Assembly: GCA_012295275.1 (NCBI GenBank)
Contig: CM022670.1
Span: forward strand, 35,639,801 to 35,703,800
Direction: 5' to 3'
Length of the DNA stretch: 64,000 nt
From: Chrysomallon squamiferum
Taxonomy: Eukaryota; Mollusca; Gastropoda; Neomphalida; Peltospiridae
Position numbers and translations under genes: made by a program
Shown: positions 56,340 to 64,000 of the stretch, one piece after another
Layout of the letters: each line of letters starts with the position of its first letter
Position numbering within the stretch: the stretch's first letter is position 1
The notes under the pieces: model-generated
What the model saw: only the letters and a program-made list of their open reading frames with translations
Told to the model about the DNA's origin: nothing
Databases searched by the model: none

Positions 56340-59300
56340 CAATAACAATAGTAACAATAATAATAAAAGAAATAATTATTATTTTAATTTTTTTTTAAAG
56401 TACCTGTTACTTCCACAACACAGCAGTTTGTTGTCCAGTGTAAGAATCATTGAGCAGTCTACACCACAGTGCACAGAACTTGGTCGAAGATTATTGGGAA
56501 TAGGTACTAGTTGTGGAGAAGAATAAGATTCCTGATTTCCAAGCCCAAGTCTGCCTGAGAAATGGAAAATATAGTTATATAACTATCTGCAGATAGAGTA
56601 CATTAAATCTCTGTTAAAAAAAAAAAAAAATAAAATAAAATAAAAATTTAATTTAGTCAGTGAATTTTTTTAAGAGCTGGAGTAGTATGAATACATTTTT
56701 TCACTTTGCCAGGTGTGCTTCTTCAAAAGATTGTGCTTGAAAAACTGCTTAAAATGATGTCCAGAATATACAGTCTTAAAGAACTGTGAATAATATAATA
56801 CTGATGTGAAATATTACTAACACAATTTAGTTGCATTATTTAGAAAAAGATAATTTTTCAACAAATACCAAATAACAGAAATGAAATTAATGGTTTATCT
56901 AAAACAACAGTAACTCAGATTTTATAAGCTTGGATTCAATATGTAACAATGTTGAATTCATTTGTAACATACAATTTCAGCAATTCTGTGATCATAAAAT
57001 AAAAAACCAGTCAAATGATATTAAAATTTACTAACCATTGTCACCTCTGCCCCATGAGAACACTTCATGTTCATTGGTTACAGCCATGACATGTGAAGTT
57101 CCACATGAAACAAGAATCACCTCATACCCCAGCAAGGCTTCCACTATCTTTGCCTGAACACAGCACAATAATAATTCTTACTACTCATCAGAACTTTCTT
57201 CATGAAAATATCTTTGCTTCGCCTTCTTATAATCTTACTTGTTGGCTTTCTCCTTTCTTTTTTGATAGATTATTATTTCTAATTATTACATTTTTCTCTT
57301 GATCTAAATGTGCTGTCAGAATTTATTGAATGTTTTTATCAAATATATTAATCATTGAGAAAAGTCAATATAACATTAAATTAAATTAATAATAATAACA
57401 ATAATAATAATAATAATAATAACAACATTAAAAATAATAATTCATTTATTGTTGTTTTTTCTTAAATACCTGACCAACATCATTGAAGTTCCCATGTCCC
57501 AGGCATCCACTTGCTCCACTGCCATATGTCATTAGAATACCACGATCTGTCAAATAAAAGTTAACATCTGACCAATCGTCTCAGCTATAAGTTATTTATT
57601 ATATGTTACTTATCAACAGTTTTTACACTGGTTAAGATATTTATAAATAATATTTTACATCAAAGATTTTAAAAAATACCTTAAAGAGATTTTTGCAAAT
57701 TGCCATTTCTGAATTAAAGCAAAGTAGTACAATATTCTAATACTATTCATTTTTCTCTTATTTCTGCTCAAGGTTAATAACATCTGTTCTTTTCCATAAT
57801 GACACTGATGTCGTCTTTCAAATTATAACAACCAGAATGATGGGAGTTCAGACATGACCTCCACACTGATTTGTCTCTGCATTTCACCTGTATCCTTCAA
57901 GAAGTATTAATGAAATTACCTGTAAGACAAGCAGTGAAAAGATCTCCACAAGAAACATGTTGAATGGTGACTGCAGCTTGACCTTCTAAATATCTAGGTA
58001 TGAAGGCTGGCATTGTGCTTTCCACAGCACCTGGGATCACAGACTCTGCTCCCACACCCTGTGGCTAAAACAATAAACATATTAAGTTAAAACTAGCTTA
58101 AGTACTGTCATTGGAAATTAGTGAACATTTAAGAGTGATATCTGTTTCAGTTTCAAAACTGATCAAATGGAAAACCATACTTAAGAAATTTCTGAAGTAT
58201 GGTTTTCCATAACACTGAAATAATATATATATATATATATATATAGTGTGTGTATCTGTGTGTGTGTGTGTGTGTGTGCATCTGTTTCTTTATTTAAATT
58301 ATCATTATTTTTTCACTGAGCAAAATCTGAAATTGCTATGATAATCAGAAATGTGATGAAGACATTTTTTTTAGAGTTTTTAATACAAAATAGTAATTTT
58401 TCTGTATGAATTATATGAAAAGAAATGCTGTTTTCTGTGGGATTTTTAATGGAGGGAGGCTGTATTATTTTTCATAAACATAGCACTTATCTGATGAATA
58501 ACTGTTAAATGATTAAATAAAATGTTTAAACTAACCTCCCACACAAAAAGTCTGCCAGTTTTTGTTACTGCTGCTTTCTGTGTACGGCCAGCTGAAACTT
58601 GGGTTACTTGAGTCTCACTGCTGGGAAGGGGAAGTTTCACTGGCAGATTTATTCCACCTCCCCAGCAAAACACTGAACTCAGGGACACTGGCTTAGCCGG
58701 AATGCCATCTGAAACAAAGGAAATATTATTTTTTACTATATATTTCTGAAATTTTTTTACATAAATATATGTGGTTACATATATTTTTAGAACTGCAAGG
58801 CAAACATTTGTAAATGATTGCATAAATAAAATAATACAAAATTCTCTGAAGCATGTGACTATAAAATATGTATTTTCTAACTAACAAAACTATATGTATT
58901 TATTTTAATAAAAACTGGTCAGTTTAAAAAATTATATGTGAATGAATCCTTTTTTTAAATCAAATTTATTTATTATTCATTAATTAGCAATAAACTGGAA
59001 AATCCACACCAAATTAATTTAATTTCCAGTTTCATCTTTGATCTTTCAGTTTAATGTTCTGAGTATTTATTTATTTAGCTGTTACTCTGATAGTTATTTT
59101 GTGAAATGAAGACACATTCTCACCTCTGGTAGAAAGATTACCACGACCATACACTCTGTTTCTGGCATTACCTGCCATACTTGACAATGGTCTGTGAATT
59201 CTTCAATTTAAAGAAATAGTTACATAAATCCATAAAAAATGAATGCAGCCTTGAAAACATGCATATACTGGTGATAATAATTTTATTTAAATATTTGATC

Positions 59301-62300
59301 ACCTTTTTTTAAAATACAAAAAATACAACAGCTTAATGAAATATGCTCAAAATTCAATGTGCAATTTTGATGCTTAATTTTAACTGAAATACTTTTCAGT
59401 CAAACGGATATATACAGAAAACAATTAAATCAGTATAATTATATTTGACAGAATAACATTCATTTACCTAACACAAGGAATTTTCCCTGTTTCTGTGTGA
59501 AGATGTAACAAAGCATTAATGATTATCGGCTGGGCCATGATTTGGTTTATATCTGGTCTTTTGTTAGGATCTAAATGAAGCATGCTGAGAATCAAGGACC
59601 GCAACTCTTCACTGTAATGGTCTGATATCGGTGCAAATGTTCCTCGCATTATCTTCAAAATCAGTGCTGGAAGATTCTGTAAATATTGATAAAAAAAACA
59701 ACAAGTTTATGTATTTTGTTCATCAGCCAATGTTATTTACTGAATTGCTATGAAAAAAGTATTTATCAAAATAAAGGTAACCCATTTATGTATTGCAAAA
59801 CAAAATTGTTCAAAGTTATTACTGAAAGATTGTTTTAGTGGCTCTATCTATCTACACTGTAAGTAATGTAATTAAGAGATTTAAAAATTCATATGTTTCT
59901 ACTCACTGCTGCTTCAAATGCTCTTTTCAGACTAGCCAGTTCATACAAGACACATCCCAGGGCCCAGATATCACTCTTTTGATTGTAACTATTATGTATG
60001 TAAGGAATATTGTGTATCAAAATTCTGCAAAATAATTGTTAAACTTGAATTTTCTGATACATTGTCTTAGGCTAAATTCTGAATCTCTCCCTTAAGTTTT
60101 GAAATGCCATTGAATTTTGTTTGTACTTGTAATAATATATATCTTTTACATATTTGATTCCATATTGTAAATACAAGCTAAAAAAAGAAGATGAAATATT
60201 CAATATATTAAAAATGCCTTTTGTGTTTTTATTTTTTTTTTTTTTATTATTATTATTTTTTATTATTATTATTATTATTATTATGATTTTTAAATTATTT
60301 TTTTTTTTTTTTATCTGGAGTATGATATTATGCCTTTTCATGATTCCATTATTTAAATAATTTAAATATCCGAGAAGCACTCTATTCCCATTGTTTTGGA
60401 ATATATGTGTATATCTATTTCATTATACAAAAAAGACACTGAGAACTCAAAAGGATACGGTTTTCCTTCACAGAGTTCTGGTGAGATATAGCAAGGTGTA
60501 CCCACAACCTACAACATATATATTTTTAAAAAAAACATTTTCTTTTGAACAAATTACCAGCACTTTATAATAATAAAAAAATATGTTTAAATAGATTTTC
60601 TTAAACATTTCAGTACAGAAACAGAATTTCAGAGAAGGGAGACAATACAACTGTAATGAATGTAATTGAAGAACCACACACAAAGAAGTAAATATACCCA
60701 GAAGGCTGTGCATGTACTTTCTATGTTTTAGTCTGCTATTTTGTGGTCAATACAACATTCTTCATATTTATTTCCTGTGAAGTTATCGAAGTGTTCCACT
60801 AACATTTTTTATTACAATTCCAATTTTTAAAAATAATTTCTCATAATACTTCTCTCCTGAATGGCTGGAAATAAACAACACAATATCAACTCACTGTGTA
60901 TGCTTTGCTCTTACTGCTGAGCACTTTAGAAATACCAAAGTCTCCAATCTTCACAATCTCTTTCTTTTTGTCCAGAAGTATATTTTGTGAGTTCAAGTCT
61001 CGATGTAGGATTTGTTTTGAATGCACATGTTGAAGTGATAGCAACATCTGAGCTAAAAACTTCAGAATTTCCTGATGAGAGAACAAATTAATAAATTATA
61101 TAAAAAAAATTTCTGAATATTTTAGGAAATAATGTACAGTATTAAATTAAAATAACAGTTTAAAACATATCATGCAGAAAAAATCTCATTAAATCACAGA
61201 ATGTAACTAAATGAATTAAAAAAAAAAAATTAAATTAGAAATTAAAAATATTATAATTATTACATTAAAAAATCATTCTTTAATAGAATTCTAATGACAG
61301 TTCAAAGTCAATGATTAAATAAATTTCAAAATTTTAATTGCCATTAAGTAAGTGCTTTCAGAGCAAACATTTCCAAGTTTGTTTTTTTATATTAAATTAT
61401 TAATGGTTTTACAAACCTCCTCTTCAAGTAAATTATTGTTTCTGCTTTGCAAATATTCCAAAAATGTTCCTCCTGAAAAACAAAAATGAATGTTTATCTA
61501 TGAACACATTATACTGGTAACAAACAAATGAAGAAAATAGTTTAAATATATAAAACTTAAAAACTATTTGCACCTACCTTGAGCATATTCCATAACTATC
61601 ATAAGAGCTTTATCTTCCAGAAAGCTCTCATAGTATTCAATGATGTTTGGATGGTGCAGCATGGATAACACTTTAACCTCATTAATGGCTGCCTGTCTTT
61701 CTTCTCGTGTCATTTGTTCTACTGGAATCTGTTTGATTATAACAAGTTTCTTGTCCATCAGTCGACGACATAAATGCACAGTGCTGAAAGAAAATTATAA
61801 AAAAAAAAACATAAATAATATAAAATAATTTACTGCATCATTCAAATATTTTGGAAACAAAATAAATTAGTTTTTTCTTTTTTCCCATATCTTCATAATA
61901 TTTGTGTTTTATAATTCCAGTTTTTATGTTTGATCATAAATGTTAGTTAATTATAAATGCTATTGGGGCCATTATTTTGGAATTGCTTTTTATTTTATTT
62001 TATTTAATTTATTTATTTTATGCAGTTTATTTATTTTTAAAATAAACATTTTATGTCCAATTGAAATTGAAACAATATTCTGGGGTTGATGAACTTCATG
62101 GTTAATAAACGAACAGGACTTAATACCATTACCACTGATCAGTGATCGTCTGATGTGTTGAATCACAATGAGACTTGCCAAAGAACAATGAATGCCAATT
62201 CTAATGACAATCATAAAAATTTGGTTGTTTTTGCTTTTTATTTTTCACAAAATTTGTTTATCATAAACACAACCCTAGCTAAAACTTAAATACTGAATGA

Positions 62301-62433
62301 CAGTGTTTTCGGCAGACTATATAAAATTTGGCTATTTTTCACAAGCGTTAAGTAACAAGTTGTTTACGGCACAACGATATATTTACCCATATGCTCCTCG
62401 ACCCACAACCCTTATTTTTTCATACTTCTCCAT
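54613..62433 (-). CDS. NEK8: NEK8 orthologue: NIMA-related kinase with C-terminal RCC1-like repeats
   Basis: NEK8 is a ciliary (inversin-compartment) serine/threonine kinase linked to nephronophthisis in vertebrates. Sixteen exons: 62387-62433, 61578-61783, 61417-61472, 60895-61071, 60459-60508, 59907-59988, 59468-59676, 59124-59200, 58536-58708, 57920-58064, 57470-57546, 57036-57153, 56404-56554, 55775-55932, 55253-55411, 54613-54785. They join in phase to 685 residues (human about 692). The kinase domain fills residues about 1-258: glycine loop GRGAYG, catalytic K33 ([10 protein letters not shown]), HRD at 126-128, DFG (IGDFGISK), and the activation/APE region [15 protein letters not shown] with near-identity to human. 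RCC1-like blades follow ([43 protein letters not shown]). The odd point is the catalytic loop, which reads HRDLNSQN, with Asn130 (codon AAC, 60991-60993) where HRDLK is expected. All splice sites are GT-AG and no break was found. Confidence 0.96.
56288..56336. repeat. AAT microsatellite
   Basis: About 16 ATA/AAT triplets in a NEK8 intron near exon 56404-56554. Confidence 0.95.
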
Positions 62434-62617
62434 AATTTTGATTGTCTGTTCATGAAGAAGACCTAAAATTGATTTTATTTTAGCCTATAGCCTACACATA
62501 ATACTGGCCATAGACCAATCTTGGAACTTCATTAATAATTAACAGACCGGGCACGTCTCGATAACCTACTCCTATATGGTGTCTGAAATTGCTTTAAACA
62601 ATCGAGCTTGCGCAAAA
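62434..62617. promoter_or_regulatory. Probable bidirectional promoter
   Basis: Only 184 bases separate the NEK8 ATG (minus, 62431-62433) from the ATG of the plus-strand gene at 62618. The interval contains CpGs (CGGGCACGTCTCGATAACC) unlike its AT-rich surroundings. No TATA box is evident. Shared promoter function is inferred from spacing alone. Confidence 0.45.
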
Positions 62618-63495
62618 ATGGCAACTTTTTATAGAAGGGCATTGCAGACGTTTTGTAAAACATTTGGACCTCCTGTATGTATGAATGATTAACAGAACCA
62701 GTGTGTTTATACATTGACATGAGTTTTAATTGAGGATATTGTTTGGTAAAATAAAATAAAGTGTCAATGTAATAAGCAGTTCTTAACTGCATTAATTACT
62801 TACTGGTTATCAACTAAAAGTAAAAGTAGTATGCTTGTCGTGTTACATGTTTTTGAAATAAAGCAAGCATTCACTGTTTTTGACACAGTAATCAGCTATT
62901 TTGTAAGTTTATTATTTCCATAAAAATGCATCCAATTAAGGTTTGTTCGGTAATGTACACATGATATATGAATTTAACAGAATCTTTTTCTGTCACGCAC
63001 TTTGATGTTTTTCTCTCTATCTCTCTCTTTAGTGTTGTAGATAAATGAAATAAAAAACAAAAAACAAACAAAAAACAAAAACATACAAGCAAAATGTATT
63101 TAAATGAAATATGATTCATAAATTGCTTCTGATAATTAGCAAACATTAATATTTGTTAGCTATGGCGTCTTACATTCTGGTTTTAAAATACATATCTAGA
63201 ATATAACAATGTTTATTTTTAAAGTGCATCCCCACTATTCCATCCATAGGCACACATACCCAGACATACACATAGACACATACAAGTACACACATGCACA
63301 CACACATAGAAACAGAAACTTATGCACAGACATTTTTACAAATTATATACTTACGTTTACCTTTTGTATTTCAGAGATTCTGTTTTTCTAAACAAAGCAG
63401 CAGGGTTATTAGACACTCAACAGGTTTACATTTTAGTGACACATGTACTGACTGTAGACAGCTATTTTTCCATCGGTCAATACGAACATCAGCAG
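62618..63495 (+). CDS. Unidentified gene, first two exons; probable mitochondrial presequence (partial)
   Basis: The ATG at 62618 in good context (AAAAATGG) opens MATFYRRALQTFCKTFGPP. A donor CCT|GTATGT follows at 62674, and an acceptor TTTCAG precedes 63375-63495, which ends at CAG|GTAAGT. In phase, exon 2 reads RFCFSKQSSRVIRHSTG and later LFFHRSIRTSAG. The N-terminus is rich in Arg/Ser/Thr and aromatic residues without acidic residues until about residue 42. That fits a mitochondrial targeting peptide (inference). The gene continues beyond the window, so the mature protein cannot be identified. An alternative reading frame of exon 2 is also open, which lowers confidence. Confidence 0.4.
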
Positions 63496-64000
63496 GTAAG
63501 TTGCCATTTAGTCAGAATTGCATGTAAATTCACAGTAAACATTAGCTCTTGAATACTTTCAGCAATCACAGTACATTAGATTTGTAACAGAATCTGCAAA
63601 CAGTTGTTGGTTTTTAGTCGATTTTGTAAATATTTATTATTTTATGATTCTATTTTAATTAAAGAATCGGTTGGGTTTTTTAACTTGTAATGACTATTTA
63701 GAACATAAACAATTTGATCTTTTTAATTGCATTGCATGACTAACAAAATCTCTAAAGTTTGTGCACCAAGTTCACAGGTGGTATAAAAAGTCACAGTTTT
63801 CTGGAAATTGTTTATCTTACCTGTTATTACTAACACAGAAAAAAGATATACAGATTCTGGTGTTCCATTTTTTAAGAAGACTGAAATTATAAACAGTTAT
63901 TAGTCATATAATTACTGAAACATTTTTTTTAATTTTTTTTTAGTAATTTAGGTGTATTCTGCCATGAGCCTTTGCTAATAATTATTCTAAAATATCTGAT
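63496..64000 (+). other. Intron of the unidentified gene, to the window edge
   Basis: AT-rich sequence after the GTAAGT donor. I see no further exon with both splice signals before the window ends. Confidence 0.5.

Overview
The window is animal nuclear DNA. It is strongly AT-rich, with split genes, GT-AG introns from about 0.1 to 15 kb, abundant microsatellites and minisatellites, and short terminal-inverted-repeat elements. Gene content (FYB-type adaptor, GAREM-type CABIT protein, RIMOC1, NEK8, bacterial-type TauD dioxygenase) and repeat texture suggest a lophotrochozoan, most likely a mollusc and possibly a cephalopod. That assignment is inference; no species-diagnostic marker was seen.

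Layout. (1) About 3.4-33.07 kb, minus strand: one large gene for an FYB/ADAP-like adaptor. It has a two-codon first exon at 33,060-33,065, a 15-kb first intron, a proline-rich exon at 17,050-18,115, many short acidic-tyrosine and Lys/Glu exons, and a helical SH3-like domain at 8,741-9,728. Intron 1 carries a 2.2-kb minisatellite of 39-bp units and three inverted-repeat elements. (2) 33.1-38.2 kb: intergenic, with the FYB-like promoter side and a CT array of about 300 bp. (3) 38,187-42,374, minus: RIMOC1 orthologue in 7 exons. (4) 44,423-47,490, minus: GAREM-like CABIT protein in 2 exons, with an apparent one-base frameshift in exon 1. (5) 49.77-52.25 kb, plus: TauD/TfdA-type 2-oxoglutarate dioxygenase in 4 exons, flanked by diverged direct repeats. 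(6) 54,613-62,433, minus: complete NEK8 orthologue in 16 exons (kinase plus RCC1-like repeats). (7) 62,618 to beyond the right edge, plus: the first two exons of an unidentified gene with a mitochondrial-presequence-like N-terminus, facing NEK8 across about 184 bp.

The genes are not a functional cluster of the bacterial kind. Two of them (FYB-like and GAREM-like) belong to adaptor families that link receptor tyrosine kinase signalling to GRB2/SLP-76-type complexes. RIMOC1 serves RAB7/MON1-CCZ1 membrane traffic, NEK8 serves cilia, and TauD is metabolic. Exon boundaries were placed by hand from splice consensus, phase and family similarity. The NEK8, RIMOC1 and TauD models close in phase with expected lengths. 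The 3' end of the FYB-like gene is the least certain part.
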